A DNA stretch of 64,000 nucleotides. It comes from Pyricularia pennisetigena. Taxonomy: Eukaryota > Ascomycota > Sordariomycetes > Magnaporthales > Pyriculariaceae. The notes below the pieces were generated by a model. The model was given only the letters and a program-made list of their open reading frames with translations, made no database searches and had not been told where the DNA came from. Where the stretch lies: contig NC_043740.1 of assembly GCF_004337985.1 (NCBI RefSeq), forward strand, positions 780,861 to 844,860, read 5' to 3'. Position numbers and translations under genes: made by a program. Numbering within the stretch: the stretch's first letter is position 1; every line of letters begins with the position of its first letter. Below are positions 51,893 through 62,577 of the stretch, piece after piece.

Positions 51893-52939
51893 ATGCATCT
51901 GTCTCCGGCTTTTCTCTCTTTGGTATGACCGCTGGAGTCTTTGTGATTCAGACAAGAGCAAATTGCTAATGTGAAGCTCACCTCTGCGCTCAGGTCCTCC
52001 TCTGGTCCTCATCGTCCGTGGTCGCACTCGCAGTTGTCGAAAGGTCAAGCGAGGCCAGGTTGGATGATCCCAACGGCATGGCCTGGACTGGCAAAGTCTT
52101 CCCAAACGGGCCTGACGTTACCATGTTTGGTGACGCCGAGGTTGGTAGACTTGGTTCATCTTGATCCTAAATCCTCCAGCTCCTATACATTGGCCGCTGA
52201 TTCTAACAATGACCAAAGTCAATCTATCAGCACATCCTTGCTCTCAACCCCGGCTATGCCCCTGAAGACTCATGGCATGCCCTGCAGAACGTCACGAGCG
52301 AGGCTTCAAAGATCCAGAAAAGGGTGCCGACCGGCGCCAACCCGAACGGGTTTTTCTGCGGCGTGTACTCCACAGGTGACCGCGGAGACTTGAACGTAAG
52401 TAGTTTGTTTTTTGCAACTGTACAAATGAATTTTTCTTATTCTTTCTCTTTTTTTTTGGTATCGGATCTCCCAGCAAATTCAACACATTGTCATTCATAA
52501 GCAGTAGGGAACATCGACTAATCCTCTTCCGCAGAGCCAATATGACTATCTTGCTCGCCTAGGCGGTTCCTGCGGAGCTCCCGCGCGCGAATGCCGCCGC
52601 ATGACGTGCGGCAACACCTCGGCGACTTATTTCTGCAATGTGAGCACTTTGATACACATCCTGAATGCACCTTGAGAGAGTCAGAACGCTGAACGATGAG
52701 TGTAAAAAAAAAACCAGGATGGCAGCAGTTCGAGCTCTGCTTCCTGCAGCACAGTCGCGAGCTACGTCTTTTATGTGAACAACCAGTGCTGTCCGTGGAG
52801 CCGGGCGGTTAGTGGTCAGCTGTTTAGCAATCAGGGCCCATGGAACATTCTGTCCCAGTACGGGAACTGCAATCACTCCCCAAACAAGCGCCCGGGCGAC
52901 TACACGGGTGCAGGTCCGAACGGTCAATGCTCATCTTAG
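51893..52939 (+). CDS. Small secreted cysteine-rich protein
   Basis: Five exons: 51893-51922, 51994-52140, 52219-52395, 52535-52639 and 52718-52939; 681 nt, 226 residues, all phase 0 at junctions. Signal peptide MHLSPAFLSLVLLWSSSSVV spans the first intron. The mature protein includes FFCGVYSTGDRGDL, GGSCGAPARECRRMTCGN, TYFCN, NNQCCPW and a C-terminal GNCNHSPNKRPGDYTG ending NGQCSS, about ten cysteines. The even arrangement of Cys, Gly and Asn and the N-glycosylation sites fit an extracellular, disulphide-stabilised protein. The family is one of the uncharacterised fungal secreted types with a VYSTGDRG-like motif; I cannot name it. Role in host interaction is possible but unproven. Confidence 0.7.
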
Positions 52940-55241
52940 CCGAAAGAAAGGACTGGGTTGACAGGACCTTCATACCAGGCGTGGGAAAAATAGGGTGAGG
53001 AGATAATATATGGTTGGCATTGAGATAATTTGGGATACTTTTGACGTCTAAAGGTGATAGCGAATTTGGAGTTAAATAAGGAAAAAAGAAAAGGAAAACC
53101 AAATAGTGTCTTTGCCGAATGGCAGCCACTGTGAGGGAGTAAACAATAATGACGGCAGGGAATACATTTAGTTGGAAGCACTTGGTGAACCCTCGTTTAG
53201 TTGCAAGATTCGAGCAAAGAAAATAGTCCATATTTTTATATTAGCGCTACTTTTGGCCGCAGATTCAGGGTCAAAATGTTATCTTAACCATCCTTGCCAG
53301 GCTTGTCTGAGATGAATTCTCTAGCCGCGCCAGTTGATGTTTCTCGTTATATTTCACACAATGTGGGCTCAAATCTGTTTACTTGCATTGCAGACTAGCG
53401 GTAATAATTTGACCTACTTTGTGGATGGCCTCCATGACGACAGGGCTCTGAATGATTTAAATCTCACCCAAACCACTGTTGGAACTGCTTGTGGGGGCTT
53501 ATTATATATATTCATGTCTTTACACTGTAACGTAGGTAGCCACAACTGCTTGCCGCCATTGCATCTATACAGAGAGAAGGGATCGGGTTGGCACATGCAT
53601 CGGAAGTGCCTGTCATCAATCGTATCCGCTATCTGCACGGCGTCCCATGCCATTGGGATTGACGTGCGCGATTGAATGCGATTCCAAGACTCACATTTCA
53701 AGTGATGAAAGAACGTAAAGTCGTTTTCGTAGATATTGATTTCCAATCCAGATGCATCTGTTTTGGTTTTGTCGCAGCCAGTTGTTGGACGGGGTTCAAA
53801 AGCAATGTTCGCATCGTCTCGGGACTGCAAAACAAAAGGCATCGAAAGTACCCAGTATAACCGAGAGTATTCATTGTCGTTATCCGGAGTTTTCTCAAGC
53901 ACCTGGTTCGGGATAGTAGACATGATATCAATGATCTGATACTAAATCTAGCTGTAATCTAAATTGCGTGGTACAAAGGACAATGGGGTCACGAGTAGAC
54001 AGAGAAGATTGAGCGATGGCGACTTTGAACTGACATCTGCGCAACCTCCAGCGCTATAATGACTTGGCATTTTACCTGCCAACATCTTCACAGCGGGGGA
54101 TTCAGCGAATTCCGAACCTTTCGCTACTACGACAAATGGATGAGTTCCTAGCAAAAAGTCAGTTTTAAATGGCCTATTGCTGGCAACGAGGCTTTATAAC
54201 CCTGCGAACCCAAGAGGACTGAACCGACCCCGGAAGGTCTCGATATTAATACTGGGTTCAATCAATTTATAGTGCGCGGTCAAAACCCGGCAGTTTGGGT
54301 CGAACCGCCGCCCTTGTGGCTTTGGCAGTGGGTTCAGAGATTCCGTACTGTTTCATGTACTGTACATGTTCGGAACCAGCACCCAATCTTGACTCTTGAA
54401 CAAGGGGCTGGTTTTGCAAAGCAGGGGTAAGCAAAAGCGCATTTCCTGGTGATCAGTCAGAACCGCTGCGTGAAAATTGCTTATTGTCGACTAGCGAGCA
54501 AGTGGGTAAATGTCAGCGCAAAACAGCCAGCCTTGGCTCGTCATAATAATCCTACCACCACTCCTCAGCCTTACTTCCCCAGTCCCTCCCTGCCTAACGG
54601 CCCACCCCTCATCTTTTGTTCTATTTCTTCTTTTATTTTCTTACCATGGGGATCTAGGGGCTTTTTGCGGAGCCTGCACTTTTTAACCATTCAAACTTTG
54701 AAGCAATGCCAATCCATCCCCTCCATGTGCGCCGAGGAAGGGGCTGAGTTATTATCGTAAAGTGCCAACATTTCACATTAATTGTCGAGGAGGCCAAGGT
54801 TGCTTCTTAGGATCTGATAATCGTTTTGCTCATTTGCGCGGTGCCATTCGCCACCTGCAGTGAGGAAACTAAAAATAAGCGAAGCGAGAGCAGTGCTTAC
54901 TTCTCCTAGCTCTCCGATGAGAGTTAGTGGTCACTACGTACCCAGTAATAAACGGAGCTGGCTGGCATCAGCTCCGATAGGCGAAGGAGGGCCAGTTTCA
55001 ATTAAATACCTAGGTCCAGTGAAGGCATGCCTTCCTGGGACCTGCATGGGGGACATGAGCTTATGCATCTTGCCCCTTGGACCTCATCACGATCCTGCAG
55101 CATCTGGGGACGGGGGATCTGTTCTCCTTTCTCTCTCATTCCAACATCTCTTGAGATAGTCTGATCGATCTACATAGGTGCTTATGCACACACAGAAAAT
55201 TCAGCGGCGACGACTCTGTATCATCTCTAGTTTTTACAAAC
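52940..55241. other. Intergenic region, one weak minus-strand candidate only
   Basis: Apart from the frame at 53414-53923 nothing is supported. The region 54.4-55.2 kb has short plus-strand frames without domains and probably includes the promoter of the glycosyltransferase gene. Confidence 0.35.
53414..53923 (-). CDS. Hypothetical protein, weak candidate
   Basis: A 169-codon frame on the minus strand that contains FTFFHHLKCESWNRIQ, SIPMAWDAVQIADTIDD and CMCQPDPFSLYRCNGG, with five cysteines after residue 70. No signal peptide is at its own start, and no upstream exon can be joined with confidence, although a frame at 54154-53948 on the same strand also reads like protein. No family is recognised. 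It may be an exon of a larger gene, a decayed gene or chance. Confidence 0.25.
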   Translation of the reverse strand: MSTIPNQVLEKTPDNDNEYSRLYWVLSMPFVLQSRDDANIAFEPRPTTGCDKTKTDASGLEINIYENDFTFFHHLKCESWNRIQSRTSIPMAWDAVQIADTIDDRHFRCMCQPDPFSLYRCNGGKQLWLPTLQCKDMNIYNKPPQAVPTVVWVRFKSFRALSSWRPSTK

Positions 55242-56381
55242 ATGTCAGAAACAATCTACAGATTGACGTCCGCCCGAAACGGCAAGCTGCTAAGCTTTTT
55301 GCTCGGTGCATCGTCTTCCTTTTTGATCTTGGTCATGTTCAATAGCATGACAAGTTCTACGCACACATATCTACCCTCGCGATACCACAGCCGACCGTCG
55401 CGACCTACCACAAATGCCGAAGCGATGTTCGAAGCAGCATCCAACCGCACACTCGGCCTCGATTCCATCTTCTTCCTCAACCTCCCGCACCGCCACGACC
55501 GCTTCGACGCCATAGCGATCCAGTCGCACATTGCCGACATACAAATAACCCACCTGCCCGCCGTCGACGGCTCCACGATCAACGATCAAGGGATGCCGCC
55601 GCTGGAAAAGGGGGACATGCTAGCGAGCGAAAAAGGCTGCTGGCGCGCCCACGCCAACGTGTGGCGGCGCATGTTGGAGAACAAAATCCCCGCCGTGCTC
55701 GTGCTGGAGTCCGACGCCGGGTTCGACGCCAATCTGCGGCCTATAATGGGGAGGCTCAACCGGGCCTTCCGGGAGTTGCTGAGAAAGGACAACCCAGGCG
55801 GCGCTTTCGATGATGCCAACACGCACGACCCGTGGCTCTCGCGATCCGGTGCGTGGGACTACCTCTCGGTTGGACACTGCCACGATTCCCGCCCCCAAGA
55901 CGGCAGCTACGTCGTCTACACCGACCCAGACTCCTCCAGCAAGGGGTTCGACGTCGACGACATTGAACCGAGCCTCCCGCGCGAGCACAAGCGCGTCGTC
56001 TATCGCGCAAAGACGGCCATATGCACCGCCGGCTACCTCGTCTCGCTGTCCGGCGCAGCCAAGCTGCTCGTGCGCACCAGCATGAACCTCGACGGACCCG
56101 TCGACACCATCATCTCCCAGATGACCGAGGCGGGCCATCTCAAGACCTACAGCCAAAGGCAAATGATCACACCTCCGTGGTCCTACATTCAAGGCGTGGG
56201 TAAAGGCAATTCCAATAGCGACATTCACGACGGCGACAAGGTGGAGCATGCCACCGCCGAGGGCTGGGAGCGGCTTCGGAATGAGAAAACGGCGTTTGAG
56301 GTCCAGGCGAGGTACTCGATGGCACAATTGAACGACTTTGCGCTGGGCAGGGCATGGTATCACGTTTTTGGGGAGGAATAG
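55242..56381 (+). CDS. Glycosyltransferase family 25-like type II membrane protein
   Basis: Single exon, 379 residues. A signal anchor (about residues 15-36, LLSFLLGASSSFLILVMF) follows a short basic cytosolic N-terminus. The lumenal part begins the catalytic fold with LDSIFFLNLPHRHDRFDA, the GT25 hallmark (nucleotide-sugar binding). It continues with HLPAVDGSTI, GCWRAHANVWRRML and VLVLESDAGFD, which supplies the acidic metal-site residues, and later TAICTAGYLVSLSGAAKLL. GT25 enzymes transfer galactose or related sugars; fungal members are mostly uncharacterised and Golgi-located. The ATG at 55242 has an ACAAACATG context, and no intron is needed. Confidence 0.8.
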   Translation: MSETIYRLTSARNGKLLSFLLGASSSFLILVMFNSMTSSTHTYLPSRYHSRPSRPTTNAEAMFEAASNRTLGLDSIFFLNLPHRHDRFDAIAIQSHIADIQITHLPAVDGSTINDQGMPPLEKGDMLASEKGCWRAHANVWRRMLENKIPAVLVLESDAGFDANLRPIMGRLNRAFRELLRKDNPGGAFDDANTHDPWLSRSGAWDYLSVGHCHDSRPQDGSYVVYTDPDSSSKGFDVDDIEPSLPREHKRVVYRAKTAICTAGYLVSLSGAAKLLVRTSMNLDGPVDTIISQMTEAGHLKTYSQRQMITPPWSYIQGVGKGNSNSDIHDGDKVEHATAEGWERLRNEKTAFEVQARYSMAQLNDFALGRAWYHVFGEE

Positions 56382-57725
56382 GGACCTGGGAGTAGCGCGT
56401 GGCAGTACGGAGAAAGGGATTTTTTATTTATTTATTTATGTATATTAATGGCCTGTTCACGATGCTCATATTTCGGGACCACTTCTGTCTCGGGTACACT
56501 TTTGTGGCTCTGCTTCCATGATGGTGTCGAGAGTTGACATACAAAATTCAACAAGCTGTGGTGATGGTTGGCCGTCAAGCGCGTCGAAGTTGATTAGCTC
56601 GCGCGTTTCCGGCGGGTTTTCGGGTGACGTGCCGATGCCTTTCGCGCGCCAAAGATGTCGCTATCGGTTTCTGCTTGAGAGTAGTATACCGGAAGGCTAA
56701 AATAAAAAAAAGACCAACCCCCCCATGTGTTGCCGGTCCACCGAGGGGATGGCCCCTACGCGCTACAAATTTCATCCACCGTATAGTGGCTGTAATACGT
56801 GCGTGGTATTGAGGATGGGACTCTCGATGGGGCCCACCAAATGGTCGGCTGTGCGGCAACTATTCCACTTGCCATTGGCAGCGCGATCGATGGATGTTAT
56901 GGCAAGCATGGGCACGGGTAGCAAAACGCCATTTCTGCGTAAACAGCGGGTTTACTTGGTCATAAAAAGACATTCATTGGCGGGGTAGGTCCAGGGTGCG
57001 TCCTGGGATTGTGCAACCCAATTTCGAGCCAATTTCGGGGGGACAATTTTACCCCAGCGGCATCGGTCTGGACCAGCCTTAACTCACAGCTGTCAATCCT
57101 GAACAGGGGCCCGCGGAAATGCAAAAAGAGCAAAGGAGAACCGCGCGAGTTGAAATTTGGATTATTTTTTTCTGCATTCTTTCGTAGTAAAGCGGGCTAG
57201 GGTCGGAAGTTTGGGTGAAAAGGAAAAGAAACAAAGTCCCTATCATGTTCTATGGTACGACTAGTCGTAGTCACAAATTAAGTTGCGGGCCAGCTGTCAG
57301 CGAAGCATTGTGATAAATTTGCACTAAGCTCAATAATGCAAAGTCGCCTAAATATCGTCTCCCCATTATAACAAAACTTATGCTTGCTGGCACAACTGTG
57401 TTCAGACTAAGAATACCGCACCGCAACCCGCGCCTATTAAGATAAACGGCGAGAAGGAGTTTGTCAAAGAACGTCCAAGAAACAAAATAAAATAAAGGTC
57501 GAGCAAAGGATCCAAGCACCAGCAGTGTTGATTCAAATTTGAAGACACAAGACCCTACCTAGAAAACTGGAATAGATTGGCAATTTTCAATCATGAATGA
57601 ATTGTAACAAGAACCCGATGATGAAGAGCTGGAGATTGCTCAAGCACAGTAGAGAAGTATCAGCTTAGCAAGCTCAATGAAACAATCTTTTTAAACAGCA
57701 AAACAGCGCTCGAGTTAGCAGGGGG

Positions 57726-57759
<34 letters not shown>

Positions 57760-58216
57760 ACCAGTGACACCACTAAAATCATATAGGGCACCTCGAAAGC
57801 CTCGCATAGTGGTGATGGCAACCTGGGTGCTGAAGCAGGGGTAGACAGATGGGAACATTGCCCTTGCTGGCCAGCCGAGCTTACAGGCAGTGCGAAGGTG
57901 GGTGCGCCATGTTGCCGGCAGACAGCCGGGAGTGTCTTGAGTTAAAACACAGCAAGAGAAACGGCCATCATCGTCAGCACACATGCTCCTGTAAATTACC
58001 CCTCCTTTCCCCACTCCAGTGGCAGAAATGTAAGCTCTCCATATTGTACAGTGGGTAGTGAAGGCCGCCTTTGATTCTGATTTTGGTACGTTCCTGAAAA
58101 AAGGTACCATCTGCCAGCCAACCCGGCGTCTTCAACACAAAACTGCTGTTAACCTCAAACAAAACCTCGATTGATCATTCAAGACTAGGATTATATCATC
58201 AGCTAGGATATCGACA
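56382..58216. other. Intergenic region with a poly-A tract
   Basis: A homopolymer of about 35 A lies at 57725-57759. Short frames on both strands (for example 57715-58110 minus, which contains a Phe run encoded by that tract) have no support. A TATTTATTTATTTATG tract at 56427-56441 follows the glycosyltransferase stop. Confidence 0.4.
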
Positions 58217-60421
58217 ATGGAGGGGCCAAATGAAATGGCGGTTCTGTTACCGTCCTCACCCTCGCCCTCGAACTGCGCAACCTGCAGAAATATCCACAAG
58301 CTCTTTTACGACCCAGAAAACGCCCAAACAGTCAAATTGGGCTCCTTTGAAGAAGCCCTCTCGGACCCTTGTGACGGTCACAAGTCTTTGGTTCAAGCCT
58401 TTGTGGCGAAGTGCCGACATGATGAGTATGGAGAAGGCCCCGAGGATCTGGGGATTGAGCGCGGCGACGACAACGCCACCGTTCAAATTGTTGATTCTGT
58501 CAACTATTTCGGACCAACCTCGACCTGGGACCTGCTCCTGGCCAAAATCACATCCGGACAGGATCACCCGGGAACAGGCCGGGTTCTGGATCCCGACTGG
58601 GTTGATTTGGAAAGGCTGAGACAGTGGAAACACGACTGCCTAACACTGCATGGGGAATCGTGCCACAACCCCATGAGGATATGGGATACACGGCCTGCGT
58701 GGCTTGTCGATGTCAAACAGAGGTGCCTCGTGCCCGGTCGCCAGGCTGGTGGGTATGTAGCGCTGAGCTACACCTACGGCGCATACAGAGGGATGCATAT
58801 AGACGCGGGCATGCTCGTTGCTCTTCAGGAACCGCTGGCCCTCGACAGACCGGAGATCGCTCGGCTGGTTCCACCCATCATCCGGCACGCGATGTACCTG
58901 ACTTGGGTCGTTCAAGAGCTCCATCTATGGACGGACGCGCTATGCGTTCCGCACCACGATCCCAAAATCACCCAAGCCGAGCTCAGGATGATGGGGGCCA
59001 TCTATGCCTCTGCCGTCGCGACCATCGTTGCCGCGGATGGAGACGCCAGCGTTGGTTTGCAGGGGCTCCGGGGCGTATCCGATCCGCGGAGACTGGAACA
59101 AAACATGTTTCCTGTCGGGAACGAGCGGCTGCTCGTCAGGAACGCTGCGGCCTTTTCTACAAAACGGGGGCTTCCGTACTACGAGCGGGGATGGACCTAC
59201 CAGGAGTACATGATGTCTCCACGTCGTATAATCTTTGAAAGCAAAGAGATACACTGGGAATGCTCCTGTAGCGTCTGGCATGAGGAGCTCGTCTACGGAG
59301 CCGAGGCGGACAAGTACATCGAGCCACGCCTGAATCTTATCCTGTCTGGGTTTCCGGATTTGGATGCTCTCTCACACATCATTGCCATGTATAACGACAT
59401 GAGACTGCGACACGAAGACGATGCCCTTCCAGGCGTGACGGGACTGCTCTCAGTTCTCAGTCGTTGTTTCAAGGGGGGCTTCCTCTACGGCATTCCCGTC
59501 ATGTTTTTCGACCGGGTGCTCGGCTGGAAGCCGTACTATGCACATGTCAACCTCCTTCGTCGTACCGCATCCAAAAGACCTGAAGAGAACCGCCTGTCGC
59601 CGGCGGGTCTCCCGTCCTGGTCGTGGATCGGCTGGCAGGGGCTTGTATCCTGTGCCGACGGGGAGGCGACGAAAATCAGCAGCGAGGCCACACGGCGCGA
59701 GGAAACCATACCAATAACCAAATGGTATACAGGCCCGTCGCCGAAAACCCCACCGTCAAAAAGACAGAGGATCAGATCGACGTGGTTTGAAGATCGTGAC
59801 AGCTACAAAAATACCACAAAGCCGCTGCCGCCGGGATGGACACGGCACGAGTTCCCAACCACGGGACCTTGGAGCGAAAAGGTTTTCCTCTATCCGGATG
59901 GATGCGGCCGATCCTTTTATACGCACGCCGCCACGCCGCCGGGTCTTGACCTTGGTGACATGTGGCACTATCCGTTCCCTGTTGCGGAGATCAACGACAC
60001 GACGCCGCCTTCCCTGCCGGAACAGACGGAATATCTCTTCTGTGAAACTAGCAAGGCATCACTCTGGGGATATCAGGCTGGAGATTTCAACGCCGTAACC
60101 TTGGTCGACGGTCAACGCAACGTTGTTGGTTCGCTGGTGCTGCACAACGATGACTTTTTGCATCGGTTTCCTCCAAGCCCATCAGAAGAGATTCTAGGTC
60201 TGCAGGTTGAACTGGTGGCTATTCACAAATCACGAATCTACGAAAAGACTTGGGATGCCGACAAGCAGAGGCACGAGCTCCCACCAAGAAAGCATGACGT
60301 TTACGTTGTTCTCTGGGTGGATTGGAAGGACGGCGTTGCGTATCGACTGGCACGTGGCGAGGTGGCGGCTGACGCGTGGGACCATTTACCGCACGAAAAC
60401 ATCTCACTAGTCCTTGGATGA
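58217..60421 (+). CDS. HET-domain protein (heterokaryon incompatibility type)
   Basis: One intronless frame of 734 residues. The HET domain spans about 180-340, with its three blocks: YVALSYTYG, then LWTDALCVPHHDP, and GWTYQEYMMSPRRIIFESKE. A CxxC pair near the N-terminus (NCATCRNIH) precedes it. The remaining about 390 residues have SWSWIGWQG, commonly found after HET domains in fungi, and no ankyrin, WD or NACHT repeats. HET domains trigger cell death when non-self partners meet during hyphal fusion, and many paralogues exist with unknown roles. No RIP-type stops are seen. The usual second Trp of the domain (LWxD) is present. It could be an incompatibility gene or an uncharacterised paralogue. 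Confidence 0.85.
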   Translation: MEGPNEMAVLLPSSPSPSNCATCRNIHKLFYDPENAQTVKLGSFEEALSDPCDGHKSLVQAFVAKCRHDEYGEGPEDLGIERGDDNATVQIVDSVNYFGPTSTWDLLLAKITSGQDHPGTGRVLDPDWVDLERLRQWKHDCLTLHGESCHNPMRIWDTRPAWLVDVKQRCLVPGRQAGGYVALSYTYGAYRGMHIDAGMLVALQEPLALDRPEIARLVPPIIRHAMYLTWVVQELHLWTDALCVPHHDPKITQAELRMMGAIYASAVATIVAADGDASVGLQGLRGVSDPRRLEQNMFPVGNERLLVRNAAAFSTKRGLPYYERGWTYQEYMMSPRRIIFESKEIHWECSCSVWHEELVYGAEADKYIEPRLNLILSGFPDLDALSHIIAMYNDMRLRHEDDALPGVTGLLSVLSRCFKGGFLYGIPVMFFDRVLGWKPYYAHVNLLRRTASKRPEENRLSPAGLPSWSWIGWQGLVSCADGEATKISSEATRREETIPITKWYTGPSPKTPPSKRQRIRSTWFEDRDSYKNTTKPLPPGWTRHEFPTTGPWSEKVFLYPDGCGRSFYTHAATPPGLDLGDMWHYPFPVAEINDTTPPSLPEQTEYLFCETSKASLWGYQAGDFNAVTLVDGQRNVVGSLVLHNDDFLHRFPPSPSEEILGLQVELVAIHKSRIYEKTWDADKQRHELPPRKHDVYVVLWVDWKDGVAYRLARGEVAADAWDHLPHENISLVLG

Positions 60422-60572
60422 GACACAAGGGCGTATTGACGAGTTCTCATGGTGACTGTTACTTTACTTCTACACTTTAAACGAACTCTTTGGTTTGTAA
60501 AGATGAACATGCCTTTACGTGGGAGCAGGCTGCCGTCTCGCGACATTAACCCTCTGCCATGGCCGTTACAAC

Positions 60573-61950
60573 TCATCTCTGACCTCCCGCAGCGACCTGG
60601 GTAGCCGCAACCTCTGCGTTCTTCTCTTTGCTGCTCGCGGGCGCAGGACGGGGGGGTCGATAGCCCGAGTCGCCAAAGCGCCTTGGGACGACAAACTCGG
60701 CAGCATTCTCGTGCGGCACTATGCCCAGCTTCTCGGCCTCGCGCGGAGTAAAAGTCGCCCAGTCGTCGTGCTCGTCGTACCCGCCTGCGCCCTTGACGGG
60801 GAACAGCCAATTCAGGGTGTAAAAGAGCACAAAGGAGATGGCGAGCCCCACGAAGAAGGCCACGTAGTATAGCTGATACAACGCGGCGGGACCGTCCCCT
60901 CTGCCCGAGACCGTGGCGATTAGGCCCCCGATGGTGGGGTCCCAGCCGGCGACCCAGCACGGCAGTACGCGCCAGTTGACGCCGGCGGTATACTAGTACT
61001 AAGTCGGAGCCGTTTGGGCGGTAGAGGTGGTTGAGGCGGATCCTCTGCCGGCGGACGACGAAGTAGTCGCAGGTTATAAGGCCGATGAGCCGTTGTCGTC
61101 GTGACCAGGCCGCCGAGCGAGACCAGGATGCCGACGACCCATTGCACCGACACGATGCCGCAGATGAAGCCCACGGTGTTGTTGGAGTACCGCGAAAAAA
61201 AAGTCGCTTTCGTTAACCATGCCGGCCGCCTTTTGCCCGATGGCCTGGTTCAGCCCCGCCATCATCAGCCACGAGAAGCTCCACCGGGAGCTGGCTGGGA
61301 CCGCTTCGCCTTTGTAGAAAACGGGACCGACGCCCCCGGCCACCGACAGCGACCAGGTTATTATGGCGAGCATGCCGATGCCGCACCCCAGGCTGGAAAA
61401 GAAAAACGGCTTTTTAAAGTGCTCCGGCCGGATGAACAGGAACGGCACCGAGACGACCCAGAAGACGGTGAAGCCGACCATCTTGCTGGTGGTGGCGGGG
61501 AAGTTGTCCGGCAGCTGGTTGTGGATGCGCTGGAAGGATGGCCAGATGGCCGTGAGGCAAACCCTAGTTGGTGGGTGGGTAGGTATACCAGGTAAAAAAG
61601 AGGTCCGGGTCCGCCTTTGGTGCAGGTAGTCGGCTTTAAAAACTTATATGACAAGCTTGCCGCCGTTCCATGCCTGTAACGCGTTCCACATAAAGTTGAG
61701 CAGGCAGCGCTGCAGAGCAGAGGAACGTAGGAGCCGCGCATCCCCCACGTGAACCTGTTCTGCACATTAAAACCGATGTGCCAGGTTAGACCGCACCACC
61801 CGAGGATAATGGAGAAGAGCGAGACGATAAGGCGGGCGATAACGATAATGCCCATGACCTGACCGACGGATAAGCCCTGCGTCAGGAACGTGTTGGGCGT
61901 CTGCCACATCGACATATTTAGCGTCCCCAGCGTGGAGGCGCCGAAGAAGT
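60573..61950 (-). pseudogene. NCS1-family nucleobase/allantoin/hydantoin-type permease, frameshifted and 5-prime truncated
   Basis: Minus-strand pieces in successive frames make up most of an NCS1 transporter. They are FFGASTLGTLNMSMWQTPNT and NRFTWGMRGSYVPLL (61950-61700), NQLPDNFPATTSKMVGFTVF (about 61500), VGFICGIVSVQWVVGILVSL (about 61165), CDYFVVRRQRIRLNHLYRP (about 61060), GVNWRVLPCWVAGWDPTIGG (about 60975), and YQLYYVAFFVGLAISFVLFY near the C-terminus. The CDYFVVRR...LY motif and GVNWRA are diagnostic of the family. At least three frameshifts are needed, one at the A-run near 61192-61200. The N-terminal helices are missing, replaced by transposon sequence. Family members import uracil, uridine, allantoin or hydantoins. 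It is no longer functional. Confidence 0.75.
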
Positions 61951-62544
61951 GGTTTAATATTATCAATAACGGGGTTAATAATACAAAGCCACCAAAATTT
62001 AATTATTTCCGTAATAACCCCATTAACCCGGGCGTTTTTTATTCGACGGGGTTTTTGGGGTTTAAAAATTGGATAACGAACCAAAAAACGGGTTATCCAA
62101 CGTTTTCCAAAAGTTTTTATTTTTCCGGCGGTTTAAAAAACTCGTTCGGTAAAAAAACGTAATTTTTAATACGTTGGCGGAAACTTCAAAATTATTTAAA
62201 TAAATATCCAATCAATTAAATTTTTTTTCCTATTCCGTAAAAAGCTCTTAAAAAGGGTTTTGTATTTTTTCATAAAATTTAAAGTTTTCAAATCGATTTT
62301 AAAATATAAGTTTAGGTATTCCCTATTTTCGGGAGGTTTTTACAATTGATTCGCCATTATTAACGTTTTTAATAGCGGAAATAAGCTGATTTTTGGTATA
62401 TTCTTTTATTGGAAAACGGAGAATTAAGAATAGAAAGAAGTAAATCCAAAAGTGAAAAATTGGTCGAGATATTTATAAAAGAACATGAGAGGTGAACGTG
62501 GCTGTACAGTTATTTTTGGGGGCCGAGCAGGGGGTACCCGACGT
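61951..62544 (-). mobile_element. RIP-degraded, truncated Fot1/pogo-type element
   Basis: The segment from ATATTATCAATAACGGGG onward aligns with 28785-29380 of the intact element. It includes the coding text for the CENP-B-type domain and the 5-prime flank (AGTGAAAAATT, AGATATTTATAAAA, ACGTGGCTG). It ends GGTACCCGACGT followed by TA, a damaged right terminus with a TA target. Numerous C-to-T/G-to-A changes and small deletions separate the two copies. The left about 1.2 kb, including the rest of the transposase, is absent. Confidence 0.75.
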
Positions 62545-62577
62545 TATAGCCTACACAGAAGCGCAAGTTTACCAGAG

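Noticed and set aside
54449..55159. Two plus-strand frames before the glycosyltransferase gene
   Set aside because: No domain and no continuous model with the downstream gene. Likely promoter and leader DNA.
57715..58110. 131-codon minus-strand frame with a poly-Phe C-terminus
   Set aside because: The end is encoded by a homopolymer tract, and the rest has no recognisable features.
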